A DNA stretch of 64,000 nucleotides from Gracilariopsis chorda (lineage: Eukaryota; Rhodophyta; Florideophyceae; Gracilariales; Gracilariaceae): contig NBIV01000131.1 in NCBI GenBank assembly GCA_003194525.1, positions 124,001-188,000 on the forward strand. Direction: 5' to 3'. The translations under genes were made by a program, and so were the position numbers. This document shows positions 37,201 through 49,985 of the stretch, in pieces (the first letter of the stretch is position 1; every line of letters begins with the position of its first letter). The notes below the pieces were generated by a model that saw only the letters and a program-made list of their open reading frames with translations, did not search any database and had not been told where the DNA came from.

Positions 37201-37480
37201 TGCGCGTGGCGCGTGCGCCTTGTGGTGGTTGGCCATCGATGATATCCACGCGGTTCGCATACCCTTCTTGGGGGTATGCGCCTCGGTGTGCCCCCCAGCC
37301 TTGGCGGTTACTTGGAAGGCGAATCAGAAATCACCTGCGATAATTATCCCCTCAGATGGGCCAAAAACAACGTTTTACCTTTTGGTCCGTAGCTCCGAAA
37401 CGCGGGCGTTTCGGAGGCTGAGAGTGGCCGGTTTGCGCTCCCTACAAGGTCAAAATACTTAGATTTTTCGAGCATGCTCG
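34230..37480 (+). other. Antisense gene region of gypsy B
   Basis: In this 3'-terminal tail of B the plus strand, opposite to B gag-pol, carries the protein-like frames (parts of roughly 266, 142, 109 and 95 codons). The part at about 35940-36200 matches the antisense block of A in order and spacing: LIPRLGVSDIV against LIRELGVQNIV, FGRLFRLP against EGRLVPLP, and a later W...T..FS......L..DD pattern. B and A differ widely elsewhere, so retention of these motifs suggests past selection. No function is recognised. The copy is broken. Confidence 0.55.
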
Positions 37481-40400
37481 CGCGCGCGCGCTACACACAT
37501 TACTGTTTACCGAATCAGTTACCCAATCGCGGTCGTGTGCATAGCGTGCTGAAAACCTCGGTGAATAAAAAAATCCCATTTTTTTGTTTGAGTTGCATGT
37601 TGGCGGCCTTCGCTCGTTGGAGAGTCGCGTGCACCGCGCACGTGAATGGCGCGCCACCAAACCGCCTCCTTCTCCGTGGTCCGTGCACTCACCAAGTGGT
37701 CGGGTCCCATCTTCCTTAACGGTACTCCCGTTCCATCTTCGTCTTTTCCATCTTCATCTTCATTTGCGCGAGCGCTTCCAGGGCTGTTGTCGTTATTGTC
37801 AGTTTAGTTCCCCTTTACCATTGGGCCATTAGTTAAAGTTAATAATTAAAATCTTCTTCCTCCTTCTAAGAGTGGTGTACCACACCACTCAAGGTTGCGG
37901 TGGGGTCTGTTGTCGCTGTTGCCAATACCACACTATAAAATTGCGCGGGATATGACCAGGTTGTTATAACGTGTCCGATTCGGAGGACCATCCGTACCAC
38001 CTTACACGGTATCGAATACCTCGAATGGTGTGCTCATGACCAATAGTGGTTTTGATTCCACACTCCGTGGTTACCGGTTGGTTACATTTCGCGAACGGAT
38101 CTCCAGAATTCTGGTCTGTTTGTACCAATTTTGCGGAAGGTATCACTATGGGGCCAAGGGTGGTAGGGTCGCTCGTAAACGCGGGTTACCGGGGCAGGGA
38201 CGCGTCGAGTTGTACCCCAAATGGGTCAATGGGTGAGCCCTACCCCGATAAAGTCTGGGAACTTGTGGGTTTCCCGACTACTGGGGGTTGTGCCGCCGTC
38301 AGTTCCTCAACGGACCTCGGGACCTCGAGTGACCAAAATGGTATTTTCAAACCCGTCCATCAGTACCGTAGCGGTATGAGCGTCAGCTCGAATCACCTTG
38401 TAAGGTCCATTAGCCCTGTGGAACAGTTTAGAATTGATGTCCGCATCAATTCTAATGTTGTTCTTCTCCTCGGCTGGCGTAGGCCTCTGGCCATCAGGTG
38501 GAATGTTGATAAAGACATATTCCCATGCGACCACTTTGGTGATGTGCTGTACTTTCTGGTCATATTCCTTTTCGTACCGCTGTTGGGCATTCGTGTTTCT
38601 GGCTCTTGCATGACGCAGGGCCGCACCCAACCTTCTAAGGATGTCTTTCTTGACCTTTGCAGGATTATTTCCACCTGGAGTGTTACGGTTTCCCGGTTCG
38701 GTCTCAAGTACAATAGCTTGAGGTGCACGCGGCAAAACCAAATCAAATGGTGTGGTCTGCGTATTCCGGTCGACCTGTAGGTTGTAGGCGTACGTTAATG
38801 GTTGAACGTACTCGTCCAAATCAGTTGGGTGTTCCTCCACGTAATGTCGCAGTCTGTCCACGAGGGTCTTGTTGTACCGTTCCACTTGACCATTGGTCTG
38901 GGGGTGGAAAGTGGTAGTGAAGTAGTGTTTCACACCCAACATGGTACAGACCGCTTCGAAGAACTTCGATGCAAGGCTCGAACCGTTATCGGTAAGCAAG
39001 TCGAGCGGAGCACCATAGGGGTATACCTAGTTGGTAAGGAACTCCTTGGCCAATGTGGTCGATTTTGTAACTCTCAGAGGTATCGCGCGGGTCAACTTCG
39101 AAAACCTATCCGTGATTACAAGTACGTATTTATAACCCTTGTCGGTCATCGGAAGTGGCCCTAACAGGTCGATAGCAATAAATTCGAACGGACCTGCCGC
39201 GGGGAAAAGCTTCAGGTACTTCCTGTGCTTTTGCAAACCACATCTGGTCTTCATGCATGATGCACACTGATCTACGAAGGTATAAACATCGTGAGCCATA
39301 TGGGGCCAATAAAAATTTCTCCTCAGAGTATAGTATAACCGAGTGGCTCCTGGATAACCTGCAAGGCGAAGGTAATGCGAGAGGTGCAAAACCCTGGACC
39401 GTAGGGATTCTGGAACGACCATTTGGAGGCACCCATCTATGAGGGATCGTCTCACCAAATAACCATTATGGTCAATGCGGAACTGTGATCCAGATATCCC
39501 GATGTGGTCCGACAAGCTTTTGCAGTGCTTGTCTTTTGCTTGACCTTCTAGGAATTCCTCTCGGGTAATTGGAGCGTCCATTTGGCCATACTGGTCAGCG
39601 AACAAAATTGGCGACTCTCCCCCTGAGGGATCTGGTTCCGTATCTACAACTATACCTGTGAATGTTTCATCACCCATTGGTCCGCTCCTACGGATGGAGA
39701 AACAGGGGATTTCGTCCTCAACGTCTTCGGTCTCTAAACCATTGGTGTTAAGGCGCGACATAGCGTCAGCCACGTTGTGCTTTATACCTGGAAGGTACTG
39801 GACATCGTATTCGAATTCCAGTAGGCGGAGTATTCCTCAGGCCTGCCGTCCGGAGGCGTCCGCCAGTCCGAGTATCCACCTAAGGGCATCTTGATCTGTC
39901 CTTAGGGTAAACGTAACATCATATAGGTACGGGCGAAGCATGAGCATGCTCCACACTACTGCAAGGCACTCCTTATCGGTCACGGTGTAGTTTTGCTCTG
40001 TCTGGGACAGGGCTCTACTCCAATAACCAATTGGTAGCCTATCCCCGTTCTCTTGCTTCTGCGTGAGGCAGCAACCAATTTTGGCCTTCGAAGCATCGCT
40101 ATCGAGGGTGTAGGGTGGACCACGTTTGGGTAATGCCAATATTAGTGGATGGAGAAGGGCATATTTCAGCTGTTGGAAGGCTTTCACTTCTTCGACCTCT
40201 AGGGAATCGAAACGATCTGGTTGGGCTTTCATAAGTCTTCGGTTCAGGGGTGCCGCAATTTTTGCGAACCCCTTGATGAACCTACGGTACACATTGCAAA
40301 GACATATAAAGGAACGGATATCCGTCTTGGAGGTAAAAATAAGTGCCTCCTGTACCGCACGGATATTCCGCTCGGTGACTTCCAACCTTCCAGGGCTTGT

Positions 40401-41368
40401 AGTGTGTGCCAATTACTTCTTCTTCTGGTCAAAAAAGGTGCAATTTCTCAGTTTGAGAGAAACGGCCGCCTCCATCAGGAGTCTCAGTAATGTACCAACA
40501 GGGTGAAAGTGTTCTTGTACCGTTCGGGAGCAGATGATTACGTCATCTAAGTATACCAAAGCGGTGGTCCATTTAAACGTAGATAGGATAATGCCCAGCG
40601 CTCGCTGAAATGAGGCTGGCGCATTCTTCAGACCAAATAGCATTCGGAGAAACCTGAATAGGCCAGCGTGACAAGTAAAAGCGGTTTTGTCTCTGTCCTA
40701 TTCAGGTATTTCCATTTGCCAATAACCACTGTTGGCATCCAATGTGGTAAACATTTTCGCATCCCTTAGGGTATCAATGCACTCGTCCATTCGTGGTATT
40801 GGGTAAGAATCTCGCACCGTAACGCCATTTAGTTTTCGATAAGCTACACAGAACCGCATACGGGGATCACCTCTTTTTTGGACAAAAACCACTGGGCTCG
40901 CCCACTCCGCATTTTCGGGTTCGATTACCTCCTCACGAAGTATGCGCTCCACCTCCTGTAGCTCTATCTTACAGGACTTGGGACCAGCTCGGTAGGGTTG
41001 TTGGTGGATGGGCCTCGCACCGGGTACGAGATTGATCCGGTGCTTGGCGGCCTTGATAACTCCAAGGCGCCTCAACCACATGGTGCTATACGGTTCTAGC
41101 ATATCGAGAACCGTCTCCCTAAGTCCCTCATCTTCACACAAATATGGACTTCTTTCTCAAAGTCTACTGGTTTCTCTTCACCCTCATGGTCTTCTATTTC
41201 GGTCTTCTTCTTCTTCTTCTTCTTTCCACCTTCATGGTCCAAGACCTCATCTTTTTTCCGTCCATGGTCTTCATCTTCTTCCTTCTCTTCTACTTCATCC
41301 TCTTGGTCATCTTCGTCGCAACTTTCTCCAAATGGTTTGCGCAGTTGACCATGACGGTCTGCGGGGTT

Positions 41369-41725
41369 AGGCCGTATCTGTTCGTCGCTCTCGCGACTCA
41401 CATCGTCCTCTCTTCCTCCTCTTGGCCCTTCCTTTTCCCCCTTTTTAAGGTAGCACCTCCCGCTATCCACGGCTCTCGTGTGCGCATCTGCCTACACACC
41501 TCCACTTACGTGGAAACATACCTCTACTGAGGATAACACCCCGCTCACGCGGATACCGATTCTTCGCCTTCACCTCCCTGCGCGAGTCGCGACAGGTGTC
41601 CCTGGTCTTACAAACCGGCTTCGCCGTGACACCTCTGGGAGGGCTCTACCCAACTGGGTTCACCTCGTGAGAGGAAGATCCCGAACGTCTTTCGGTGTTT
41701 TTCCCCTTTGGGGCATTGCACCACA
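41369..41725 (+). repeat. Left LTR portion of gypsy C
   Basis: These 357 bases match the 3' part of the right LTR (about 50459-50811) at about 98% and end GCACCACA. The primer-binding site begins three bases later. Confidence 0.9.
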
Positions 41726-41728
41726 AAG

Positions 41729-41746
41729 TGGTCTCCCGACCTAGAA
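41729..41746 (+). other. Primer-binding site of gypsy C
   Basis: TGGTCTCCCGACCTAGAA differs at one base from the sites of A and B, so all three elements probably use the same tRNA primer. Confidence 0.7.
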
Positions 41747-41829
41747 TCGGTTTTTGTTTTCCCTCTTACGAGGTTTGTTTTTATTTACTGGAAGTTCTGT
41801 GATCGTTCCCGTCGTAACGGTATTTTCTC

Positions 41830-44004
41830 ATGTCGAGAAATCCCTCCGATGCGGAGCCAGTGGTTACGCGTAGTCGCTCCCGCGACAACGCGGACATCTC
41901 CGAAGTTCGGTTCGTACCCCGTATCCCTATACGGACAAGTTCCAGCCGTACTGGCGCCGCTTCATCGCGGAATGATACCCCCGACCGGGAACCCCGGAAC
42001 CTCCTTTTGCCCTCGTTATCACCCCCGCAGGGGAATGCAGCATCGACTCCGGCTGTTGCCGCAGTGCCCCAGACACCCCGGCCTGCTCCCGCTGTCGCGG
42101 CTTCAAGCCCCCGTGGAACGGGCGATAACAACCCCCAGGGGACTTCCCTGGAATCCCAGGTCCGCGCTCTGTGGACTGCCCATGACACCCTTGTAGGGGA
42201 ACTAAAATCCCTCCAAGAGGTGGTCTTGGCAACCCCCGTAAAGGAGGTCGCCGAAGAACTCCGTATTTTACGGTCTGACGTCAACTCCGTGTTGGAGAGT
42301 TTGGGACAACCCGCCACCTTCATCGAAGCAGTTGAAGCCCGATTTGATCGGATTGGTGCCTGCCTGGAGACGCTGGAGCAGTTCGTCCTCATGGACAAAC
42401 CATCCCCGGATGATCCGGTAAACGGGGCATCGCACAACGACCAGCTTGCTGGGAAGAAGAAACGCCGTCATCGATGGAAACACCACCGAAAATATTCGGA
42501 CTCCGATTCTTCGACATCGTCGGACTCATCCCGAAACCATTCGGTTAGCTCGAGCTCCTCGGACTCCGACTCGGAGGACGAGAAGCGAGGCTACTCCTCC
42601 CGCTCGAAGCGGTCATCGGCCACTGAAGGTGTGGTCCGAACCCGCCAGAAGGGGAGAAGACACCCCGGTCTTCGGGAATTGAAACCGACAAACCCGGATT
42701 ACCGGAAGCTTTTATCATACCGGTACTACCGGCTCGAAGACTCGTCACTTGGACGTACGCCCCGTGGTACGGGAAAGGTGCGAGAATGCAATAAACGAAT
42801 GCAGCTCTCGCTCCGCAACCAGTATTTTACTGGAGAGGACCCAGTCCTAGTACTAGATTTCCTATCCCGCTTTGTAGCGGAGGCCGATATCCTCGGTATG
42901 AATGAGGGAAAAGCCTATTCGGCTTTACCGTATTTCTTACGGGGAATGGCGGAGGACCAATACACCTCTGTCAGAGGATCTTCTCGTGCCTCCGAGGGAG
43001 GAGTTACTTGCTGGCCGGAGGCTGTGCAGTATCTTCTGCGCTCCTACGCCACCAACACCGCTATTCAGCAGGCTATCCTCGCTTTGCGAGATACACGCCA
43101 GCGTGCTGGAGAGACCGAGACCGATTACTCGGTGCGCCTTAACAAGGCTTTTCACAGATGTGGTAACGTATACCCCGCTGGGGAGCACAGTACCATGTTC
43201 ATCGATGGTCTTGACCCGGCAATCCGGAGTTTAGTTACCCATTATCGGGAGGACAAGCGAAGGATCACCTATCTCGAGCTGGTTCAACACGCTCGAGCGG
43301 AAGGGGATGCAATCCGTGCAAGAACCCTAAACAATCTGTCTAAATCCGCCAAGGCGTTGTTGCTCGAAAGCGAAGCTTCCTCTCTCCTGCTCACCGCGGA
43401 TGGGAACCATGGACAGGGATTTGATACCGTGCATTTAGTGCAGGAGGATGGTGTGTCGATACCCACCAGTGATTTACCGTCAACGACGGAGATGACCCAT
43501 GATACGGGAACAGAAGATCCCGTTTTGTACGGTGGTAACAGTCGGGTTCAACCCCAACGAATCCCGTTTTCAAACGGTCAATCCCGTTATCAACGGCCTG
43601 GATGGACTGACACCCGCCCTGCGGTTCGCTTCTCGGATACTCGGAATAATAATCCGCGTGTCGCGTTATTGGCTCTCATTTGCCACCTGTGCTATGCCCA
43701 TGGCCATACCTCACCTCAGTGTATTTGTTCACTGAAGGATATGGCCAAGGTAGTGGCAAATTATGAGGCCCTCACTCCAGAGGAGAAAAGTTCCGTCCCG
43801 ACGGCTTCTTACCTCCGTGCTAAAACGGACTTTTCCCATGCCCTACCACAGACCCCGCGTGCGCGGCAAGCTTCATACACCCCGATTCGGGAGATCACGC
43901 AACCATCCGTTGCAACCCCCGCTTATGCGGATAGAAACCCCCGTCAACAGGATGAAGCACTCGTGGTCGAGGAAACCAACCAACCGCCGAAGGCGGAAAA
44001 CTAA
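41830..44004 (+). CDS. Gag of gypsy C
   Basis: A 724-codon frame beginning at ATG 41830 about 100 bases after the LTR. The first 230 residues are basic and Ser/Pro-rich with a short coiled segment, followed by a Ser/Asp-rich stretch and the capsid-type retrotransposon Gag domain (about residues 300-530). A CCHC zinc knuckle (CHLCYAHGHTSPQC, CX2CX4HX4C) follows near residue 620. In this family Gag packages the RNA in a cytoplasmic particle. The frame looks whole and is unusually long for a gypsy Gag. Confidence 0.85.
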   Translation: MSRNPSDAEPVVTRSRSRDNADISEVRFVPRIPIRTSSSRTGAASSRNDTPDREPRNLLLPSLSPPQGNAASTPAVAAVPQTPRPAPAVAASSPRGTGDNNPQGTSLESQVRALWTAHDTLVGELKSLQEVVLATPVKEVAEELRILRSDVNSVLESLGQPATFIEAVEARFDRIGACLETLEQFVLMDKPSPDDPVNGASHNDQLAGKKKRRHRWKHHRKYSDSDSSTSSDSSRNHSVSSSSSDSDSEDEKRGYSSRSKRSSATEGVVRTRQKGRRHPGLRELKPTNPDYRKLLSYRYYRLEDSSLGRTPRGTGKVRECNKRMQLSLRNQYFTGEDPVLVLDFLSRFVAEADILGMNEGKAYSALPYFLRGMAEDQYTSVRGSSRASEGGVTCWPEAVQYLLRSYATNTAIQQAILALRDTRQRAGETETDYSVRLNKAFHRCGNVYPAGEHSTMFIDGLDPAIRSLVTHYREDKRRITYLELVQHARAEGDAIRARTLNNLSKSAKALLLESEASSLLLTADGNHGQGFDTVHLVQEDGVSIPTSDLPSTTEMTHDTGTEDPVLYGGNSRVQPQRIPFSNGQSRYQRPGWTDTRPAVRFSDTRNNNPRVALLALICHLCYAHGHTSPQCICSLKDMAKVVANYEALTPEEKSSVPTASYLRAKTDFSHALPQTPRARQASYTPIREITQPSVATPAYADRNPRQQDEALVVEETNQPPKAEN

Positions 44005-44021
44005 CTGAGGGAGTCTCCCCT

Positions 44022-47000
44022 TTGGGAGAGGCGTCCTCAAGAACGAGGCTGTTGGTGCCCGAGGCGTCCTCGCCTCGCTCCCCGGTGAAAGTCCTCTCGA
44101 GGAAAGACACCGCTGACGCGGACTCTGCGCACCTCGGTGTGTTGCGTCGCCCGTGGATACGGAGTAAAAATCCCCGGATTCCCGGTAGAGTCTGGGTCTT
44201 GACCAAGCGCAATTATAAGGTCTATGCCGACCTTGGCCTTGATCCCCAGTTTATGGTGAGGTTTCTCACCGTCCTGGATACAGGTGCAGGCCCCAACTTT
44301 GTTGTGGAATCATTGTTACCCCCGCTTGTGCGGTCTCGTATCCACTCTGACGCGGTCCCCGACATTTCGGATGCGAACAACAATCCGTTACAAACGGTGG
44401 GCACAGTGGACCTCGTCGTGAGACTTGGTACCTCCGTGGTGAAGTTGGACTTCATCGTTTGCCGTTCAATGGCAGCACCAGTGATACTGGGATGTGATTA
44501 CTGCGACAGATTTGTCGACGCAATCATTCCCCGCCTCAGGCGTGTAGAACTTGACGACGGATCGTCGGTTCCGATTGTTCGCCGCCCGCTAAAGCGGTCC
44601 TCTCGGAAACAAGTTCCGCTCCCTGCTGCGCAGGAACCACCGCCCGCGTCCCGCGAGTCCACCAAGCTCCGCGTCGCTGCCTCGGTTTCTATACTGGCTG
44701 AGTCCCAAGTCTGGGTGCAGGTAAATTCCCGTCAACACGGTCTTCGGGTTATACAACCCCTCGCCTCGTTGTACGAGAAATCCCAGCTGGCGCTGGCTAA
44801 TGGAATTGTCTCCATTTCCCCGGATGTTCCTTTCCGGATATTGGTTGCCAACCTTGGCAAACACCCCCAAGTATCTGGTCAAACACCAAGTAATTGGGAG
44901 TGTAACCCCCCCTCCTATGGGAATGCTGCCAACAAAGATGACAGCCGCCGATGTACTCGGAGTTACCACCTCTTCTGAGGAGTTCGCCCCGCCGTCCGAA
45001 GACGTCAAGTCTAAGGAGGGGGAGGAAACCGCTACTTCAGCGTCGAACATACCGAGTAACTCGGAATTGCGAACCACACCTGTTCCACAGGACAATGCTC
45101 CATCGAGCAACGACCGGATTGATCCGGAAAAAGCACTTGAAGCGCTGGAATTCAGCCACGTGCCAGAGTCGCACCGCGACAAACTCCGTACTATGTTACG
45201 GGAATTCACCACAATGTGGGATGGCTCGCTTGGCGAGATTAATGCAACGGAACACCAGATCGATTTAATCCCCGGTGCGCGACCGGTTGCACAACCCCCT
45301 TACAGGGCAGGTCCGAAAGCTCGGGAAGAGGAGCAGTCCCAAGTGGATAAGATGCTCCGCGCAGGTGTGATTGAGCCCGCTCAATCACCCTGGGCATCCC
45401 CAGTTGTACTGGCTTCAAAGGCCGACGGAACCTGGAGGTTCTGTGTGGACTACCGCCGGCTCAATGCCGTGACTGTTAGGGACACGTACCCTATCCCTCG
45501 TATGGACGAGTGCATTGACTCCCTTGGAGACGCCACCGTGTTCACGGCCCTTGATGCCAATTGGGGATATTGGCAAGTACCTGTCAGACAGGAGGATCGC
45601 GACAAAACCGCATTCACCTGCCATGCAGGAACGTACCGCTTCAAGCGGATGCCATTTGGGTTAACCAACGCCCCCGCCACCTTTCAGCGTGCAGTAGATA
45701 TTCTACTCAACCGCTTTAAGTGGCGGAGTTGTCTGGTCTACCTTGATGATATTATCATCTTCTCCAACTCGTTGGACGACCATCTCACTCACGTCCGAGA
45801 CGTGCTGACCGTACTCCGCGATGCGAGAATTACGCTCAAGTTGAGGAAATGCGAGTTTTTCACGGATACTGTGAAGTATCTGGGTCACATTATCCGTCCT
45901 GGACGGTTAGCGATCGAGAAAACTCGAGTCAAATCCCTCGTTGAGGCGAAAGAACCCCGTACTCAAACGGAACTGCGCTCCTTTCTGGGGCTGGTCAACG
46001 TCTATCGACGGTTTATCCGAACTTTTCGGATACTGCGGCGCCCCTAAACGCGTTGTTGCGAAAGGGGAACCCCCCAAAACTGGGAACATTTACGCCAGAG
46101 CAATCGGAAGCTTTTAACTCCTTGAAGGAGGCTGTCACATCAGCACCAATCCTACATCTCCCAAACCTTGGGTTGCCATACTCCGTAGATACGGACTCGA
46201 GCGACTACCAAGTCGGGTGTGCTCTTTTTCAAACCACCCCCGAGGGGAACGACATCCAATTGGTTATTGGTCGCGGTCGCTCAATGTTCATGAGCGGAAC
46301 TACTCCGTACCGGAAAAAGAGTGCCTCGCCGTCATATGGGCGATGACCACTCTGCGCCCCTACCTTATGGGAGTTCACTTCACCGTGTACACGGATCATT
46401 CCTCATTGAGGTGGTTGATGAATATCTCCGACCCGTCGGGACGCCTCACGAGCTGGAGACTCCGCCTCGCGGAATATGACTTTCAAGTCATTTATAAAAA
46501 GGGTGCGCAGAACACCCAGGCCGACGCTTTGTCGCGGTTACCCACAAGTGGGGAAGCACTCCCAACGGAGGATGATGAAGTCCCATGTTTCATGGCTATA
46601 GACCCAGATGATCCGCAATATGCCGTCGAGGCTAGGCCAGAAAACTGGGACAAGGATGCTGATTTTGACGAACTACTCGCATCGCGAGATAAATCTGAGA
46701 ACCCGTTACCGGGAAACTTTGTACCGGTATCACCGGAAGAAATGATCCGAGAACAATTCGGCGACCCATTCTGTACGAGAATTCGTGCCCGTATCAACGG
46801 TGGTGAAGATCTCCCTTTCGGGGTAAACGACAAAAACTACCTCGTAAGGAAGGTCGAAGCCCGCCCACAGATCGTAGTACCTCATTCCCTGCAGTCGCGG
46901 GTGTTACATCTATCACACTACGCCCCCATTGAAGGTCACCGAGGTGGGAGGAAACTCTACCTAACCCTGCGAAGGGATTTCTATTGGCCTGCCATGGCGG

Positions 47001-49729
47001 TGGATTGCTACGCAACTGTGCGGTTCTGTAGCGAATGCGCGAAGAATCGCGTCAAGCTCCGCAAAAATGCGAAGAAGATGAAACTATTCCCCGCAAGGGC
47101 GCCACTCGAGTTTATCGCAATTGATCTTCTCGGACCACTACTCACCACAAAACGTGGAAACAAGTTTCTACTTGTCATCACCGACCGCTTTTCTAAGCTG
47201 GTACGGACTGTCCCTCTTCGGAGGATAACCGCTCTCAGGGTGGCCCAGGCTCTGGTGACGCACTGGATTTTTGTCTACGGTCCCCCTGTGGAGGTGCTCT
47301 CCGATAACGGGAAACAGTTCGTGAGCAAGTTCTTCCAGGATGTTTGTCGCATCCTGGATGTCAAGAACTTGTTCACGGCTACCTACCACCCCCAGTGTAA
47401 TGGGCAAGTTGAACGGTTTAACCGGACGTTACTCGCGGCGTTACGTTCCTACGTCGCTGACCACCCAACGAATTGGGATCTCTACGCTGATGCGGTAACC
47501 TACGCGTACAATATGCAGGTACACCGGACTACCGGAGTTTCGCCATTCGAGTTGGTTCTATCTAGAACACCCCCGCCTGTGGCGCTGGAACCCCAAGCTA
47601 CCTTGGACAATTTCCCATCTGTGGGTATCTACCGGCAGCAATGGAAGCAATGGCTTTCCAAGCTGTTCCCCGCTGCGCGGAAATCTATGGCACGGGCCCA
47701 AGCCGCTTACAAGCGGGATTTTGACGATCGCTTGCGAGGAAAGACCCCCCCGATTCGGGCAAATAACTACGTCTTCATCAGGAAGGAGTACTACAACCCG
47801 GAACGGGAGAAGCGTCACAAACTCTCGCCTGTGGCGGATGGACCCTTCAAGGTCATCTCTGTTAACACCGACACTGTCGTGGTAGAGATGGGCGACACGC
47901 ACGAACGGATTTCCCGTGATCGTGTTGTCCTTGCCCCTCCTCCCTCGTCAGAGGTATTCCTGGATCCAGGCAACCCCGTTTCTACGGACTCTGCAACACC
48001 GGAACCATCCGGGAGTACTAGGCCTACGGTACTACCACACCCCAGCCGGGGACTCTCAGACCTACCGACTCTGTCGGACTCACCGGCTCAGCCGGGTAAT
48101 TCGGGCCTCTCAGCGCCCGCCCCTACCACGTCTGCCCCACTGGCGCGCCTCTATACCCGCCAGGCGGAGAATTTTATCCCTTATCCCGCCGCTCCGTCTA
48201 AGGAGGGGGAGGAGAACACTCGTTTTCGAGGAATGATATCGCCGTCGCAACGGGAAACACACCGTAACATACGAAACACTGACCGTGGAGCACGGAGTAT
48301 GTCACGCGACACTAATCCCCCGTTCCCGGGCAGTGCTGTGCAACAGGAACCAGACGCACAGGCCCCGCAAAAGCGGCAAATACACCGTTTGTCACGGGAA
48401 AACGAGAAACTTCCCTCCAATACCGCAGCAGCGGAAAGGCAATCGCCCGATCCATCCCCGGAGGCATCGCCACAAACGCGGAAAATATACCGTGCTACAC
48501 GGGAAGTTGAAGCGCAACTACCGCACACCCCTGTCAGGGAAGGATCCCCCATAAGGGAGTATGGTGACGATTGCCCCCAATTACCTGAGCAGGGCGATGC
48601 CTCGAAGCCGCCGTTGGCGGAAGTCCCCGCGGAAGCGGTTCAATCAGGTCGATCAGACCCGCGCCCTGCGGAGAAGAGGCGCCCAGATACACCAGTGCCG
48701 CTGGGAAATCCCCACACCCAACCTGGGGAAAAAGGCAGCCAAGGCGCAGTCGAAGCTTCAGGCCCTGGCTCGCAAGCACCGGAAACGCCTCCCGTCATTG
48801 ACGGAATCGAAGCCCCCGCTGCGGGGAATAATTTGCGCCAACCCTCGCAACGTTGCGGCGAAGAACCGAGGAACTCGGGAAAAACGCGCGCCATCGCACG
48901 CTCGAAACCGGTCGTACCGGACGCTGCTCCTCCTCATGGAGATGATGCACCGCCCTTAGCGGCAATTCCCCTGAAAAGGGTGTCATCGGCACCTGCCCGG
49001 CACCCCCCAAAGGGGAATTTTGACCAAAATACCGGTGTACCGGAGTTAGCCCCAGGCAACCCGTCAGTAGCCGGGGACACCACGGCATCGCCGGAACGTA
49101 TGGTGCAGAGCGCTCGTGCGCCTGGCAGGGAGGCGGTTCCCCACCCAATCACCGTGTCGCACGGGACCCCCCAGGGGATTTTGGAAATGCCGATCCCGCA
49201 GGAGCGGTCATCTTCCCGCAAACTCGCGGTTCGTGAGCTCAACCGCGAAGGCGGAACCCAAGTCCCCCGCCGACTGGCGGTTCGCCCGCAATACCGCGAA
49301 AGCGGAAATCAACGTGCCCCAATGGGGAATGACTTGCCGGTGAAAACCGTGGCACCACACACCCTCTTGAGGGATATCTTCCCGCATGAGCAGCGGCCGC
49401 TATCACAGCGCACGGCAACGCCGGAGTTATCGCCGAACACCCTGCTAAGGGACATTATACCACACAGCGGGCAGCCCCCGCAAGGAAGTACAACCACCAC
49501 CCGGCACGGCCGGCAGGTCTACGAACGAGAGCTCGTAGTAGACCGACTTGTCGGACACACCTGGGACCAGGATGGTATTCTACAATACCGCGTCCGCTGG
49601 TACGGGTATGACCCCAGTGGGGATACGTGGGAGCCAATCGAACACCTCCCACAGTCGCAGGTCGTGCGATACCACCGTCAAACGGGAACTGCAGCTCCAG
49701 CCACGCTGGTAAATGCCCAAGTTGGGTAA
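44022..49729 (+). pseudogene. Pol region of gypsy C with chromodomain
   Basis: Order: aspartic protease (VLDTGAGPNFV, about 44.27 kb), reverse transcriptase (VYLDDIIIF, about 45.74 kb), RNase H (about 46.1-46.5 kb), integrase zinc finger and core (about 46.9-47.6 kb), then a Pro-rich linker of about 500 residues and a terminal chromodomain (LQYRVRWYGYDPSGDTWEP, about 49.58 kb). Chromodomains of chromoviruses direct integration to marked chromatin. The linker holds internal repeats such as NTLLRDIIPH and HTLLRDIFPH. The region carries about two or three breaks, so this copy is not expected to be autonomous. Confidence 0.85.
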
Positions 49730-49985
49730 CGTTGCCGCGCGAACGGTGGGCGATAGGAAAGGATAACAAGGCAAGGTCCGTCGAAGACGGGGAACTCAAA
49801 CGAGAATCACCGTTCTAAACGGGAAAGTTTATTCAAGGGAGCAGCTAGCTCCCCACAACACTATACTACACTAGCTGGCTATGCCAGGAAAGGAGAACCG
49901 GAAACGGCGCACGCGCTTATATCACCCATTTTCGTCTGGGAACCCTCCGCGTCCGCGGTCGTTTTCCCGTCTTAGGGGGGGGATA

